Notes: a model not told the origin generated them from the letters alone. A stretch of DNA of 64,000 nt from Afifella sp. IM 167 (GCF_020144925.1 NZ_NSLC01000005.1:364648-428647), one strand, 5' to 3'. Shown: positions 1-9,588, counted from the stretch's first letter. A program made the numbers and translations.

Positions 1-149
1 GGGCAAACACCCGCTTGCCCCTGAGGGGCGGTCTGCGACAAGAGTGATTCTGCCGGGGCGCGGTCTGCGGCTCCATACTCGGAACTCGGGACTGCGGGTG
101 CGAGGGGGGCGCGCGACTGCAGGCTTCGGCGACACACGGAGAGGATTTC

Positions 150-1652
150 ATGACCTATAGCGACATCCTGAAGGCCTGCGGCCTGACGGAGGAAGAGACC
201 GGTGGCGGCGCTCTGGCCGTGACGACGCCGGTCGACGGCTCGGTGATTGCGCGCCTGAAGACCCATTCGAAAGAAGACGCCGAGACGATGATCGGCAAGG
301 CGGCCGAGGCTTTCCGGGCCTGGCGGCAGGTGCCCGCGCCCCGGCGGGGTGAGTTCGTCCGCCTCCTCGGCGAGGAGCTGCGTGCCGAAAAGGAGAATCT
401 CGGCCGCCTCGTCAGCCTCGAATGCGGCAAGATCTATCAGGAAGGGCTCGGCGAAGTTCAGGAGATGATCGACATCTGCGACTTCGCCGTCGGCCTGTCG
501 CGCCAGCTCTATGGCCTGACGATCGCCAGCGAGCGGCCGGGCCATTCCATGCGCGAGACATGGCATCCGATGGGCGTGTGCGGCATCATCACGGCGTTCA
601 ACTTCCCGGTCGCCCCCTGGTGCTGGAACGCCTCTCTGGCGCTCGTCTGCGGCGATCCCATCCTCTGGAAGCCTTCGGAGAAGGCGCCTCTGTGCGGTCT
701 GGCGGTGCAGGCGATCTGCGAGCGGGTGATGAAGAAGTTCGGCTCCGATGCGCCGGATGGGCTCATCCAGGTTCTCGTCGGCGGCGCCGAGCTCGGCCAG
801 GCGATGACCGCTTCGAAGGATGTCGCCATCGTCTCCGCCACCGGCTCCGTGCCGATGGGCAAGAAGGTCGCGGCGGCGATGGCCGAACGGCTCGGGCGCT
901 GCATCCTGGAGCTCGGCGGCAACAACGCCATGATCGTCGCCCCCTCGGCCGATCTGGAGATGGCGGTGCGCGCCATCGTCTTTTCCGCTGTCGGTACGGC
1001 CGGCCAGCGCTGCACCTCGCTGCGGCGGCTGATCGTCCATGAGAGCGTCTACGACGAGCTCGTCCCGCGGCTGATCGCGGCTTATGAGGGCCTGCCGATC
1101 GGCGATCCCCTCGCCGATGGCACGCTGGTCGGACCGCTCATCGACCTCGATGCCATGAAGGCCATGCAGGCGGCGCTGGAAACGGCGAAGGCCGAAGGCG
1201 GCGTTGTGCACGGCGGCGGCCGCGCGCTTCAGGGCGAGAAGCCGGAAGCGGCCTATGTCCATCCGGCCATCGTGGAAATGCCGGGGCAGAGCGACATCGT
1301 CCACCACGAGACCTTCGCGCCGATCCTCTACGCCATGAAGTATCGCGAGCTGGACGAGGCGATCGCCATGCACAATGCCGTGCCGCAGGGGCTCTCCTCG
1401 TGCATCTTCTCCACCGATGTGCGCGAGAGCGAGCAGTTCCTGTCCGCCATCGGATCGGATTGCGGCATCGCCAATGTCAATATCGGCCCCTCGGGCGCAG
1501 AGATCGGCGGCGCCTTCGGCGGCGAGAAGGATACCGGCGGCGGGCGTGAGAGCGGCTCGGATGCCTGGAAGGGCTATATGCGCCGCCAGACCAACACGGT
1601 GAACTGGTCGCGCGCCCTGCCTCTCGCACAGGGCATCAAGTTCGACGTGTGA
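150..1652 (+). CDS. amaB: L-aminoadipate-semialdehyde (piperideine-6-carboxylate) dehydrogenase, ALDH7 family
   Basis: This 500-residue protein is an NAD(P)-dependent aldehyde dehydrogenase of the antiquitin/ALDH7 type. The call rests on the ECGKI segment followed by the EGLGEVQEMIDICDFAVGLS block near residues 90-115, the FNFPVAPW stretch, the catalytic Glu in LELGGNN (Glu254) and the nucleophile Cys288 in GQRCTS. ALDH7 enzymes oxidise alpha-aminoadipate semialdehyde to aminoadipate in lysine/pipecolate breakdown. The next gene, 7 bp downstream, is an FAD oxidase of the AmaA type, the same pairing as in the Pseudomonas amaB-amaA pathway, which strengthens the substrate assignment. The ATG at 150 follows a GGAGAGGA ribosome-binding site. 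The family is certain; the exact substrate is inferred from context. Confidence 0.88.
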   Translation: MTYSDILKACGLTEEETGGGALAVTTPVDGSVIARLKTHSKEDAETMIGKAAEAFRAWRQVPAPRRGEFVRLLGEELRAEKENLGRLVSLECGKIYQEGLGEVQEMIDICDFAVGLSRQLYGLTIASERPGHSMRETWHPMGVCGIITAFNFPVAPWCWNASLALVCGDPILWKPSEKAPLCGLAVQAICERVMKKFGSDAPDGLIQVLVGGAELGQAMTASKDVAIVSATGSVPMGKKVAAAMAERLGRCILELGGNNAMIVAPSADLEMAVRAIVFSAVGTAGQRCTSLRRLIVHESVYDELVPRLIAAYEGLPIGDPLADGTLVGPLIDLDAMKAMQAALETAKAEGGVVHGGGRALQGEKPEAAYVHPAIVEMPGQSDIVHHETFAPILYAMKYRELDEAIAMHNAVPQGLSSCIFSTDVRESEQFLSAIGSDCGIANVNIGPSGAEIGGAFGGEKDTGGGRESGSDAWKGYMRRQTNTVNWSRALPLAQGIKFDV

Positions 1653-1659
1653 GGCTGCG

Positions 1660-2922
1660 ATGGTGCCAGCGCTGAATCTCTGGGAGGCGACGGCCGGCGC
1701 ACCCGTCGTCGCGCCGCCTCTGGAGGGGGAAGTTCGGGCCGGCGCCGTCATCGTCGGCGGCGGCTTCACTGGCCTCAGCGCGGCGCTGCATCTGGCGGAG
1801 GCAGGCGTCGATACCTGCCTCCTGGAGGCCCGCAGCATCGGCTATGGCGGCTCGGGGCGGAATGTCGGCCTCGTCAATGCCGGGCTATGGACCCCGCCCG
1901 ACGAGGTGGAAGCGCTTCTGGGGAAGGAAGAGGGGGCAAGGCTGAACGCCGCCCTCGCCAGCGCCCCTTCGCTGGTCTTCAGCCTCGTGGAGAAGCACGG
2001 CATCGCCTGCGAGGCGGTGCGGGCCGGCACGCTGCATCTGGCGCATTCGCCGGCCGGGCTGCGCGACCTTGAGCGGCGGCACGCCCAGCAGGTGAAGCGC
2101 GGCGCGCCTGTCGAGCTTCTGGATGCGAGGCAGACCGCCGCCCGCACCGGCTCCGAAAGCTTTGAGGGCGCCCTTCTCGACAATCGGGCCGGCACGATCC
2201 AGCCGCTCGCCTATGCGCGCGGTCTGGCACGGGCGGCGCAGGCGGCGGGCGCGCGGCTTCACCAGGAAAGCCCGGCTCTCGCCGTGCGGCACGAGAACGG
2301 CGAATGGGTGGTGGAAACGCCTCTGGGCCCGGTGGTGGCGAGGCATCTGATCCGCGCCACCAACGGCTATTCGGTCCTGCTTGCCCCGCCCCCCTTCACG
2401 CCCGTCAGCTATCTCCAGGCGGCGACGCCGCCGCTCGCTCCCGATCAACTGGAGAAAATCCTGCCCGGGCGTCAGGGCTGCTGGGATACGGCGACGGTGA
2501 TGTCGTCGATCCGCCTCGACGCGGCGGGCCGCCTCGTCGTCGGCGGTGTTGGAAGCCTGGAATGGGCCGGGCGAGGCCTGCATCTTGGCTGGGCGCGGCG
2601 CAAGATGAAGAAGCTCTACCCCTTCCTTGGCGAGCTGTCTTTCCAGTTCGCCTGGAGCGGGCGCATTGCCATGACGGGGGACCACCTGCCGCGTGTGGCG
2701 CGGATCGGCCCGAACGCCGTCTCCATCTTCGGCTATAGCGGCCGCGGCATCGGGCCGGGCACGCTCTTCGGCAAGGCGGCGGCCGAATGGGTTCTGACCG
2801 GTGCCGAGGATCGCTTCCCGTTGAAGCTTTCGCAGCCGAAGGGCGAAGCCTTTTCGAGGCTGAAGGAGGCCTATTACGAGGCCGGGAGCCTCGCCACGCA
2901 CATGGTCGGCGGCTGGAAGTGA
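1660..2922 (+). CDS. amaA: FAD-dependent oxidoreductase, probable L-pipecolate oxidase (AmaA-like)
   Basis: This 420-residue protein is a DAO-family flavoenzyme. The N-terminal dinucleotide-binding motif VGGGFTGLSAALHLAEAG lies near residues 31-48 and is followed by an Arg/Gly-rich GYGGSGRNVGLVNAGLW segment typical of amino-acid oxidases. The C-terminal FGYSGRGIGPGT motif contacts the flavin. Placed immediately after the ALDH7 gene, it most likely oxidises L-pipecolate (or a related cyclic imino acid) to piperideine-6-carboxylate, which AmaB then converts to aminoadipate. The ATG at 1660 is preceded by GAGG within the end of the previous gene, so the two are probably one transcript. Related DAO enzymes act on putrescine or sarcosine, so the substrate is an inference. 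Confidence 0.72.
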   Translation: MVPALNLWEATAGAPVVAPPLEGEVRAGAVIVGGGFTGLSAALHLAEAGVDTCLLEARSIGYGGSGRNVGLVNAGLWTPPDEVEALLGKEEGARLNAALASAPSLVFSLVEKHGIACEAVRAGTLHLAHSPAGLRDLERRHAQQVKRGAPVELLDARQTAARTGSESFEGALLDNRAGTIQPLAYARGLARAAQAAGARLHQESPALAVRHENGEWVVETPLGPVVARHLIRATNGYSVLLAPPPFTPVSYLQAATPPLAPDQLEKILPGRQGCWDTATVMSSIRLDAAGRLVVGGVGSLEWAGRGLHLGWARRKMKKLYPFLGELSFQFAWSGRIAMTGDHLPRVARIGPNAVSIFGYSGRGIGPGTLFGKAAAEWVLTGAEDRFPLKLSQPKGEAFSRLKEAYYEAGSLATHMVGGWK

Positions 2923-2977
2923 CCGCGAGACAATCCCGCAAGGCGGCGCGGGAGGCTCTGTTTCACGGGAAAAGGAA

Positions 2978-3052
2978 TGGAGCGGGCGATCGGGATCGAA
3001 CCGACGACATTCAGCTTGGGAAGCTGACGTTCTACCACTGAACTACGCCCGC
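2978..3052 (-). tRNA. tRNA-Gly (anticodon CCC)
   Basis: Read on the minus strand, the sequence folds as a cloverleaf: acceptor GCGGGCG pairing with CGCCCGC, a D-arm containing AGTTCAGTGGTAGAA, an anticodon stem TCAGC/GCTGA around the loop TTCCCAA (anticodon CCC, bases 3018-3020 on the plus strand), and a T-arm with GGTTCGATCC. The 3' CCA is encoded at 2978-2980. It lies in the same direction as lysK and about 110 bp downstream of its stop. Confidence 0.95.
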
Positions 3053-3163
3053 AGCCGTCCGGCAAAGTGGCGAGGCGAGGGGGCCTCGTCAAGCAGCTTG
3101 TGCGGTGATGCATGGGCCGGACTTTTTGTCTTGGGCCCGCGCACATCTTCATCCACCCCGTCC

Positions 3164-4762
3164 CTAGGCGGCGAGCTTGCCGTCGAGCGCCGTCTTGATC
3201 AGCGCGCGGGTCTCTTCGAGGCCGTAAAGGGCGACGAAGGAACCGAAGCGCGGTCCCTGATCCTGGCCGAGGAGTACCTGGTAGAGCCCCTGGAACCAGT
3301 CGCGCAGATTGGCGAAATCGTGCTCCTTGCCGACCGCATAGACCTCGTTCTGGATGGCCTCGCCATCCGCATCCGCCGGCAGCTTTTCAAGCCGCGCATC
3401 GAGGTCGGCGAGAGCCGCCTTCTCCGTCTCGCTGGGCGCTCGGAAGCTTTTCGTCGGCCTGACGAAGTCGTGGTAGTAGCGGATCGCGTAGCCGACCAGT
3501 TCGTCGAGCTTGGGATGGTTTTCCGCCGTCGCCCCCGGCGCGTATCTCGAGATGAAGCCCCACAGCACGCGCGCATCCTCCGAATTGGAGGCCGAGACGA
3601 GATTGAGCAGCATGCCGAAGGAGACCGGCACGTCGAGTTCGGGCGGCTCGCCGGAATGGATGTGCCAGACCGGATTGACGATCTTCTGCTCCGCCGCCTG
3701 TCCGGGATAGGCCGTCAGGTGGCTGAAATAGTCGTCCACCGCCCGCGGAATGACATCGAAGAAGAGCCGCTTGGCCGACTTCGGCTTGGTGTACATGTAG
3801 AGCGCAAGGCTCTCCGGCGATGCATAGGCGAGCCAGTCCTCGATGGTCAGCCCGTTGCCGCGCGACTTCGAGATCTTCTCGCCGTTCTCGTCGAGGAAGA
3901 GCTCGTAGTTGAAGCCCTCAGGCGGGCGCGCGCCGAGCGCCCGGCAGATCTGCGAGGAAAGGCGGACCGAATCGATGAGGTCCTTGCCGGACATCTCGTA
4001 ATCGACGGATAGCGCCGCCCAGCGCATCGCCCAGTCGGCCTTCCACTGGCACTTCACCCGACCGCCCGTGACGGCGACGCTCACCTCCTCGTCCGTCTCC
4101 GGATCGATATAGGTGATGGTGCCGGCCGCAGGGTCGCGCGCGATCGTCGGCACCTGCAGGACGATGCCGGTGCGCGGGCAGATCGGCAGGAAGGGCGAAT
4201 AGGTGGCGCGCCGCTCCGGCCCGAGCGTCGGCAGGATGATGTCGCGCACCTCCTCGTAGACGGAGAGCATCTTGAGGAGCGTTTCGTCGAAGCGCCCGCT
4301 CTTGTAGTAGTCGGTTGCCGAGGCAAACTCGTATTCGAAGCCGAAGCGGTCGAGAAAGGCCCTGAGGCGCGCATTGTTGGCCGCGCCGAAACTGCCATGC
4401 TCGGAGCCGAACGGGTCGGGGATCTCCGTCAGCGGCTTGCCGAGGTTTTCTCGCATCATCTCCTTGTTCGGCACGTTGTCCGGCACCTTGCGGAGCCCGT
4501 CCATATCGTCCGAAAAGCACAGGAGCCGGGTCGGCACGGCGTCCTTGGTCAGGATGCGGAAGGCATGACGCACCATCGTCGTGCGGGCCACTTCGCCGAA
4601 GGTGCCGATATGCGGCAGGCCCGAGGGGCCGTAGCCGGTCTCGAAGAGGACCTCCGAACCGCCGCTCTTTTCCAGGCGCGCAATCAGCTTTCGCGCCTCC
4701 TCGAAGGGCCAGGCCTTGGAGACGCGTGCGGCTTCCAGCCATTCCTCCGGCAGGTTTTCCAT
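3164..4762 (-). CDS. lysK: Lysine--tRNA ligase, class I (LysRS1)
   Basis: This enzyme charges tRNA-Lys with lysine in the cytoplasm. It is the class I (Rossmann-fold) form found in archaea and alphaproteobacteria, not the class II LysS. The HIGH-type signature appears as HIGT at residues 51-54 and the KMSKS-type loop as KISKS at 296-300, followed by RGNG. With the ATG at 4762 the protein has 532 residues, the usual size. The open frame extends upstream to 4870, but those 36 codons are low-complexity Pro/Arg sequence and GGGAC precedes the chosen ATG. A tRNA gene follows downstream. Confidence 0.93.
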   Translation of the reverse strand: MENLPEEWLEAARVSKAWPFEEARKLIARLEKSGGSEVLFETGYGPSGLPHIGTFGEVARTTMVRHAFRILTKDAVPTRLLCFSDDMDGLRKVPDNVPNKEMMRENLGKPLTEIPDPFGSEHGSFGAANNARLRAFLDRFGFEYEFASATDYYKSGRFDETLLKMLSVYEEVRDIILPTLGPERRATYSPFLPICPRTGIVLQVPTIARDPAAGTITYIDPETDEEVSVAVTGGRVKCQWKADWAMRWAALSVDYEMSGKDLIDSVRLSSQICRALGARPPEGFNYELFLDENGEKISKSRGNGLTIEDWLAYASPESLALYMYTKPKSAKRLFFDVIPRAVDDYFSHLTAYPGQAAEQKIVNPVWHIHSGEPPELDVPVSFGMLLNLVSASNSEDARVLWGFISRYAPGATAENHPKLDELVGYAIRYYHDFVRPTKSFRAPSETEKAALADLDARLEKLPADADGEAIQNEVYAVGKEHDFANLRDWFQGLYQVLLGQDQGPRFGSFVALYGLEETRALIKTALDGKLAA

Positions 4763-4965
4763 GTCGTTTGTCCCGTTGCGGATCGTCATGGGGCGCGGCA
4801 GCCCGTGGCGCGGCGTCCCTTTCAGCGGCGGTCTAGCCCAGCCGGGCGTGAAGGTCGATAGAGGGCGCAAAACCGCGCAAAGCCTTGCGGTGCCCGGGCG
4901 GCGAACCTAGCTAGCTCATGAACCGATGCCCCGGAAGGCCGGGGCCCTCAAGGCTGGAGCCCGAA

Positions 4966-5376
4966 ATGCCCTCCGTTTCCGTCCAGGACGCCCTCGTCTA
5001 TGCCATGATCACCGTCTCGGCCGCCGATGCCGAAATGGCCGATCCGGAGCTGAAGACGATCGGCGAGCTTGTCGACACCCTGCCCGTCTTCGCCGACTAC
5101 GACGGCGCGCTGCTGCCCAAGGTGGCGGGCGTCGCGGCCGAAATCCTCGCCGACGAGGCGGGGCTGGAGAACATGCTCCAGCTCCTTGAGGCCACCGTGC
5201 CGGCCCGGCTTCACGACACGCTCTATGCGCTTGCCGTGGAGGTCGCCATCGCCGACCGGAACCTGCCGCAGGAGGAATTGCGCTTTCTCCAGCTCCTGCG
5301 CGACCGGCTCGATATCGACAAGTTGACCGCCGCGGCTCTGGAGAGATCGGCGACGGCGCGCTACCGCCATGCCTGA
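4966..5376 (+). CDS. TerB-like tellurite-resistance-family protein
   Basis: This is a small all-alpha acidic protein of 136 residues that resembles the TerB fold common in rhizobia. Acidic motifs such as SAADAEMADPEL near residues 15-26 and AIADRNLPQEEL near 97-108 repeat in two halves, as in TerB, where paired acidic segments bind metal. The biochemical role of stand-alone TerB proteins is not established, and no other ter genes are present, so tellurite resistance should not be assumed. The ATG at 4966 follows a GGAG at good spacing; an in-frame ATG at 4918 would add 16 unconserved-looking residues. Confidence 0.7.
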   Translation: MPSVSVQDALVYAMITVSAADAEMADPELKTIGELVDTLPVFADYDGALLPKVAGVAAEILADEAGLENMLQLLEATVPARLHDTLYALAVEVAIADRNLPQEELRFLQLLRDRLDIDKLTAAALERSATARYRHA

Positions 5377-5409
5377 CGCGGACGCCGAAGGAAGGCTGAG
5401 AGGAACGGC

Positions 5410-6216
5410 ATGAGTTTCGGCTTCCTCTTCACCGAGGCCGGCATCCGGCTTCTCGCCTTCTTCGGCATCTTCGGCGCCATGGCCGCCTTCGAACTCGCCT
5501 TTCCGCGGCGCGACGCCCATCCCCTCAAGGGCCGGCGTTGGGCAACGAATCTCGCCATCCTGCTTCTCGACGTCGCGGTCCTGCGCGTTCTCTTCCCGAT
5601 GGCGGCGGTCGGCGCCGCGCTCTTTGCCGAGAGCCAGGGTTGGGGGCTCTTCCGCATCATCGGCCTCGACCCTCTTCTGGCCGGTATCCTTGCTTTCCTC
5701 CTGCTCGATTTCTCCGTCTGGGCAGAGCATGTGGCCTTCCACAAGATCCCTCTTTTGTGGCGCGTCCACCGGGTCCATCACGCCGATGTCGATGTCGATG
5801 TGACGACGGCGCTGCGCTTCCATCCGATCGAGATCGTCCTTTCCATGTGCCTGAAGGCGGCCTTCGTGGTTCTCCTCGGCGCGCCCGTTCTGGCCGTCCT
5901 CCTTTTCGAGATCGTCCTGAACGGCGCGGCGATGTTCAACCACTCGAATGTGCGCCTGCCGGAAAGCGTCGACCGGGCGCTCCGCTGGCTGATCGTGACG
6001 CCCGACATGCACCGCATCCACCATTCGGTGGAGCGGCGCGAGACCGACAGCAATTACGGCTTCAACTTCTCCATCTGGGACCGGCTCTTCCGCGTCTATA
6101 CGGAAGACCCGGAGGCGGGACAGACGGCCATGCGGCTCGGCCTTTCGGCGCATCAGGACGAGTTGCCGTCCCGGTTCTTCTGGACGCTCATCTATCCGTT
6201 CCGCCGCGGCGCCTGA
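5410..6216 (+). CDS. Sterol desaturase / fatty acid hydroxylase family membrane protein
   Basis: This 268-residue integral membrane protein carries the histidine clusters of the non-haem di-iron hydroxylase superfamily: H107-x3-H111, H120-x2-HH (123-124), H178 in NHSN, and H201 with HH at 204-205 in HRIHH. Hydrophobic helices occupy about residues 10-30, 48-70, 88-105 and 145-172. The family inserts oxygen into lipids or sterol-like substrates; in bacteria the substrate is generally unknown. It sits 33 bp after the TerB-like gene and 18 bp before an acetyltransferase gene in the same direction, so co-transcription is likely. Confidence 0.82.
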   Translation: MSFGFLFTEAGIRLLAFFGIFGAMAAFELAFPRRDAHPLKGRRWATNLAILLLDVAVLRVLFPMAAVGAALFAESQGWGLFRIIGLDPLLAGILAFLLLDFSVWAEHVAFHKIPLLWRVHRVHHADVDVDVTTALRFHPIEIVLSMCLKAAFVVLLGAPVLAVLLFEIVLNGAAMFNHSNVRLPESVDRALRWLIVTPDMHRIHHSVERRETDSNYGFNFSIWDRLFRVYTEDPEAGQTAMRLGLSAHQDELPSRFFWTLIYPFRRGA

Positions 6217-6234
6217 GCGGAGAGGAGGGGAGAC

Positions 6235-6771
6235 ATGAAGATCCGCGAGACGGGCTCGGCCGACTTTGACGCCGTGCTCGATATCGAGCGCCGCGCCTTC
6301 GGCCGCGAGGAGGAGGCAAGGCTGGTCGTCGATCTCCTCGCCGATCCGACGGCCGCGCCCTGCCTGTCGCTCCTAGCCGAGATGGACGGCCGGCTCGTCG
6401 GTCATATCCTCTTCAGCGCCGGCCGCGTGGAGGAAAGCGAGCTACGCTGTGCCGTCCTCGCGCCGCTGGCCGTGCTGCCGCAATTCGAGAACAAGGGCTG
6501 CGGCGGGGCTCTCATCCGCGAGGGGCTGGAGCGCCTTCGGGCGGCCGGAACCGGCCTCGTCTTCGTCCTCGGCCATCCAGGCTATTATCCGCGCTTTGGC
6601 TTCTCGCCGGCGATGCCGGAAGGGCTGTTGCCGCCCCATCCCATCCTGCCGGAGTTTCAAGATGCGTGGATGGTCGTCGCACTCAAGGACGGGCTGCTGG
6701 GCGAGGTGACGGGGAAGGTGCGCTGCGCGCAAACGCTGGAGCAGCCCGAGCTCTGGCGCGAGGAGAGCTGA
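6235..6771 (+). CDS. GNAT family N-acetyltransferase
   Basis: This 178-residue protein has the GNAT acetyl-CoA fold. It begins IRETGSADFDAVLDIERRAFG, has the LAPLAVLPQFENKGCGGALI acetyl-CoA-binding motif A near residues 77-96, and a VFVLGHPGYYPRFGF motif near 108-122. That last motif is characteristic of the YhbS-like subgroup. The acceptor substrate cannot be read from the sequence. A GGAGAGGAGGGG stretch provides the ribosome-binding site. Its stop lies 3 bp from the convergent stop of the next gene. Confidence 0.85.
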   Translation: MKIRETGSADFDAVLDIERRAFGREEEARLVVDLLADPTAAPCLSLLAEMDGRLVGHILFSAGRVEESELRCAVLAPLAVLPQFENKGCGGALIREGLERLRAAGTGLVFVLGHPGYYPRFGFSPAMPEGLLPPHPILPEFQDAWMVVALKDGLLGEVTGKVRCAQTLEQPELWREES

Positions 6772-6774
6772 AAG

Positions 6775-7602
6775 CTAGAAAAGGCTCACCGGGAAATAGC
6801 GCAGATAGAGTTCCGCATAGGTGCCCTTGCGGTAGACCTCGCGCAGGGCGTAGTCGAGCGCGCTCTTGAGCTCGCTCTCATTAGGCCTGACGACGATCTT
6901 CAGCCCGTCGCCGAAATAATTGTCGTTGAGATAGGGCCCACTCGAGAAGGCGCAGCAGGCGCCGGATGTTTCGCCGTGGATCCAGAAGGAAAGCCGCAGC
7001 GCGTCGCCGAAGACGGCCTTCAATCGCTTTTCCTTCAGCGAGGCGAGGGCGTCTCCGAGATTCGGGTAGCAGGCGACGGCAAGGTCGGGAAAATAACGCT
7101 CCAGATAGGCCTGATGGGCGCTGTGGCAGACCACCCCCACGAAATCGCCCTCCGCTTTGTCCGGATCGAAGGCGGCATCTGAAAGCGAGACGAAGCGCGC
7201 CGGGACCTTGAGGTAGGGCCGCGTGGCGAGCAGCGGCTGCTTCGCCTCGGGGTCGGGCGAGAGCCCGGCGATGACGGCGTCGCCCTCCTTGTCGCGCAGC
7301 GCCTTCTCCAGCGTGTCGAAGGGGCGGGTCTGGATCGCGCATTCGGCCTCCAGCACCTCGCAGACGGCCCTGACGAGGTCGATGTCGAAGCCGATCAGCG
7401 CGCCGCGCCGGTCGCGGTAGGAAAAGGGCGGAAAATCGTTGGTGGCCAGAAAGCGGATCGGACCGATCGTGTCGGTGTTGGGCCGCTCGATGCGCGAGCG
7501 CGGGTCCCAGAAATTGGGAATGACCGGCTCCTGCGCGCGGGCGATGCCGGCCGCGACGAGGGCGAGAAGGCTGAGGAGGAAGAGGATTCTCGGCTTTTGC
7601 AT
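6775..7602 (-). CDS. Periplasmic substrate-binding protein, SBP_bac_3 (amino-acid type)
   Basis: This is a secreted solute-binding protein of about 275 residues. From the ATG at 7602 it starts with a classical signal peptide (MQKPRILFLLSLLALVAAG, cleavage after ARA). The mature part has the family-3 signature FPPFSYRDRRGALIGFDIDL, in which the Asp/Arg pair contacts amino-acid ligands, and a C-terminal KGTYAELYLRYF segment. No permease or ATPase gene adjoins it, so it is an orphan: it could serve a transporter encoded elsewhere or act as a sensor. An alternative ATG at 7635 would add 11 charged residues; neither start has a clear ribosome-binding site. Confidence 0.8.
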   Translation of the reverse strand: MQKPRILFLLSLLALVAAGIARAQEPVIPNFWDPRSRIERPNTDTIGPIRFLATNDFPPFSYRDRRGALIGFDIDLVRAVCEVLEAECAIQTRPFDTLEKALRDKEGDAVIAGLSPDPEAKQPLLATRPYLKVPARFVSLSDAAFDPDKAEGDFVGVVCHSAHQAYLERYFPDLAVACYPNLGDALASLKEKRLKAVFGDALRLSFWIHGETSGACCAFSSGPYLNDNYFGDGLKIVVRPNESELKSALDYALREVYRKGTYAELYLRYFPVSLF

Positions 7603-7700
7603 CGGGCGGTCACGGCGAATCTCAGAACCGTTCATAGTGCGTCCGGGAGGGAACGGCTAGGTTCGGCGCGAATCCGAGAAGAAGGCTGAAAGGGGTAGGC

Positions 7701-8303
7701 ATGCTCGACGGCGTCATCCGGAAGAATATCGAGCCGGCGCTCGACCGGCTGGGTATTGCGCTCGTGCGCCTCGGTATCGGCGCCGACCAGGTGACGATCG
7801 GCGCTTTCGTCATCGCGCTCTTTTCCGGCCTCGCCATCGTCGCGGAAGCCTATGCGCTCGCGCTGGTCCTCATTCTTATGAGCCGCCTCGCCGACGGGCT
7901 CGACGGGGCCGTGGCGCGCGCCACGATGCCGACGGACCGCGGCGGCTTCCTCGACATCACCCTCGACTTCGCCTTCTACGGCCTCGTCCCGGCGGCCTTC
8001 GCGCTTGCCGATCCCGGCGAGAATGCCGCCGCCGCCGCGATCCTCCTGCTCTCCTTCTATGTCAACGGAGCGAGCTTCCTCGCCTACGCGGTGATGGCGG
8101 AAAAGAAGGGTCTTTCGACTGACCGGCGCGGGCAGAAGTCGCTCTATTTCACCACCGGGCTGGCGGAAGGGGTGGAGACGATCATCGCCTTCTGCCTCTT
8201 CTGCCTGTTTCCCGGCGCCTTTGCGCCGCTCGCTCTGATCTTCGCGCTGATGTGCTTCGTCACCGCCGGCGCCCGCATTCTGCTGGCCTGGCGGACGTTC
8301 TAG
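7701..8303 (+). CDS. CDP-alcohol phosphatidyltransferase family protein
   Basis: This 200-residue membrane enzyme carries the diagnostic motif DG-x2-AR-x8-G-x3-D-x3-D at residues 65-89 (DGLDGAVAR, then GGFLDITLD), which binds CDP-diacylglycerol and divalent metal. Hydrophobic segments surround it. Family members exchange CMP for an alcohol head group (glycerol phosphate, serine, choline or inositol). The protein does not look like PgsA or PssA closely enough to assign the alcohol. An AAGG near 7692 serves as ribosome-binding site. It is divergent from the binding-protein gene. Confidence 0.8.
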   Translation: MLDGVIRKNIEPALDRLGIALVRLGIGADQVTIGAFVIALFSGLAIVAEAYALALVLILMSRLADGLDGAVARATMPTDRGGFLDITLDFAFYGLVPAAFALADPGENAAAAAILLLSFYVNGASFLAYAVMAEKKGLSTDRRGQKSLYFTTGLAEGVETIIAFCLFCLFPGAFAPLALIFALMCFVTAGARILLAWRTF

Positions 8304-8317
8304 GGCTTCTCCCTCTC

Positions 8318-8332
8318 TCCCCCTTGGGGGGA
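8318..8332. terminator. GC-rich convergent hairpin, dispersed-repeat-like
   Basis: A short inverted repeat TCCCCC/GGGGGGA lies between the convergent ends of the phosphatidyltransferase and metZ genes. It could end transcription from either side, though no T-tract follows. The core CCCCCTTG recurs in the hairpin at the right edge of the window (63963-63985), which suggests a small dispersed intergenic repeat family. Confidence 0.4.
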
Positions 8333-8349
8333 AGGCGGGGAGCGCTTCG

Positions 8350-9567
8350 TTACGAGGCGGCGCGGGCGGGCGGGGCTTCTGCGGCCACCGCATCGAGCGC
8401 GGCGGCAATGTCCTCGGCCAGATCGGCCGGATCTTCGAGCCCCACCGAAAGCCTGAGCATGCCGTCGGTGATGCCGAGCTTGATCCGGTCCTCTTCGGCG
8501 ACGCTCTGATGCGTCGTCGTCGCCGGGTGCGTGATGAGGCTCTTGGCGTCGCCGAGATTGTTGGAGAGCTTGATGATGGAAAGCGCGTTGGCGAAGCGGA
8601 AGGCCGCCTCCTTGCCGCCGGCAAGCTCGATCGCGATCATCGTGCCGCCGGAGCGCATCTGCCGGCAGGCGAGGGCGAATTGCGGGTGGTCGGGCCGGCC
8701 GGGATAGGCGACGCGCTTGACCGCCGGGTGCATGGCGAGGACCTCCGCAAGGCTCGCGGCCGTATCGGCCTGACGCGTGACGCGCAGCTCCAGCGTCTCC
8801 AGCGACTTCACCAGCACCCAGGCATTGAAGGGGCTGATCGCCGGCCCGGTATGCTTGAGATAGGGCAGGAGCTTCTCCTCCACCCATTCGGCATTGGAGA
8901 GCACCACGCCGCCGAGGCAGCGTCCGTGCCCGTCGATATGCTTCGTCGCCGAATAGACGACGGTATGGGCGCCGAGCTCCAGGGGCTTCTGCAGGATGGG
9001 GGTGGCGAAGACGTTGTCGACGACGAGCCGGGCGCCCGCCGCCCGGGCGATCTCGGCGACCCCGGCGATGTCGATCAGTTCGATCGTCGGATTGGCGGGG
9101 CTTTCCAGGAAGAAGGCCTTCGTCTCCGGCCGCACGGCGGCGCGCCACTGGTCGAGATCCGGCCCGTCCACCAGCGTGCAGGAAACGCCGAGCCGCGGCA
9201 GGAACTGCGAGACGACGTAGAGACAGGAGCCGAAGAGCGCCCGCGCGGCGACGATATGATCGCCCGCGGCGATGTCGCAGATGAGAGCGGCCGTCACCGC
9301 GGCCATGCCCGAAGCCGTCGCCTTGGCCGCCTCCGCGCCCTCCAGCAGCGCCATGCGCTCCTCGAACATCGCCACGGTCGGATTGGCGTAGCGCGAATAG
9401 ACGAAGCCGGGATCCTCGCCGTTGAAGCGGGCCTCGGCGGCCTCCGCGCTCGGATAGACGAAACCCTGGGTCAGGAAGAGCGCCTCCGACGTCTCGCCAA
9501 AGGGAGAGCGCGTCGTGCCTCCATGGACGAGGCGGGTGGCGGGGCGGAGCTTGTCGTTCTCGGTCAT
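8350..9567 (-). CDS. metZ: O-succinylhomoserine sulfhydrylase
   Basis: This 405-residue PLP enzyme belongs to the Cys/Met metabolism family and forms homocysteine from O-succinylhomoserine and sulfide. It has the YSRYANPT segment near residue 57, the GMAAVTAAL region, and the PLP lysine K209 in YSATKHIDGHG. The LVHGGTTRSPFGETSEALFLTQGFVY start is typical of MetZ rather than MetB or MetC. The ATG at 9567 was chosen; the open frame continues upstream to 9678, but that part is the riboswitch leader. Regulation is by the SAM-II element and terminator at 9589-9690, so it should be switched off when S-adenosylmethionine is plentiful. Confidence 0.9.
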   Translation of the reverse strand: MTENDKLRPATRLVHGGTTRSPFGETSEALFLTQGFVYPSAEAAEARFNGEDPGFVYSRYANPTVAMFEERMALLEGAEAAKATASGMAAVTAALICDIAAGDHIVAARALFGSCLYVVSQFLPRLGVSCTLVDGPDLDQWRAAVRPETKAFFLESPANPTIELIDIAGVAEIARAAGARLVVDNVFATPILQKPLELGAHTVVYSATKHIDGHGRCLGGVVLSNAEWVEEKLLPYLKHTGPAISPFNAWVLVKSLETLELRVTRQADTAASLAEVLAMHPAVKRVAYPGRPDHPQFALACRQMRSGGTMIAIELAGGKEAAFRFANALSIIKLSNNLGDAKSLITHPATTTHQSVAEEDRIKLGITDGMLRLSVGLEDPADLAEDIAAALDAVAAEAPPARAAS

Positions 9568-9588
9568 CGGTGCATTCTCGCTCGCAAC

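Noticed and set aside
1..149. Repeated GGTCTGCG segments at the left edge
   Set aside because: Two short GC-rich copies in a truncated intergenic region; too little sequence to call a repeat or regulatory site.
4918..5376. Tellurite-resistance operon
   Set aside because: Only a single TerB-like gene is present without terC/terD or terZ, so resistance cannot be inferred.
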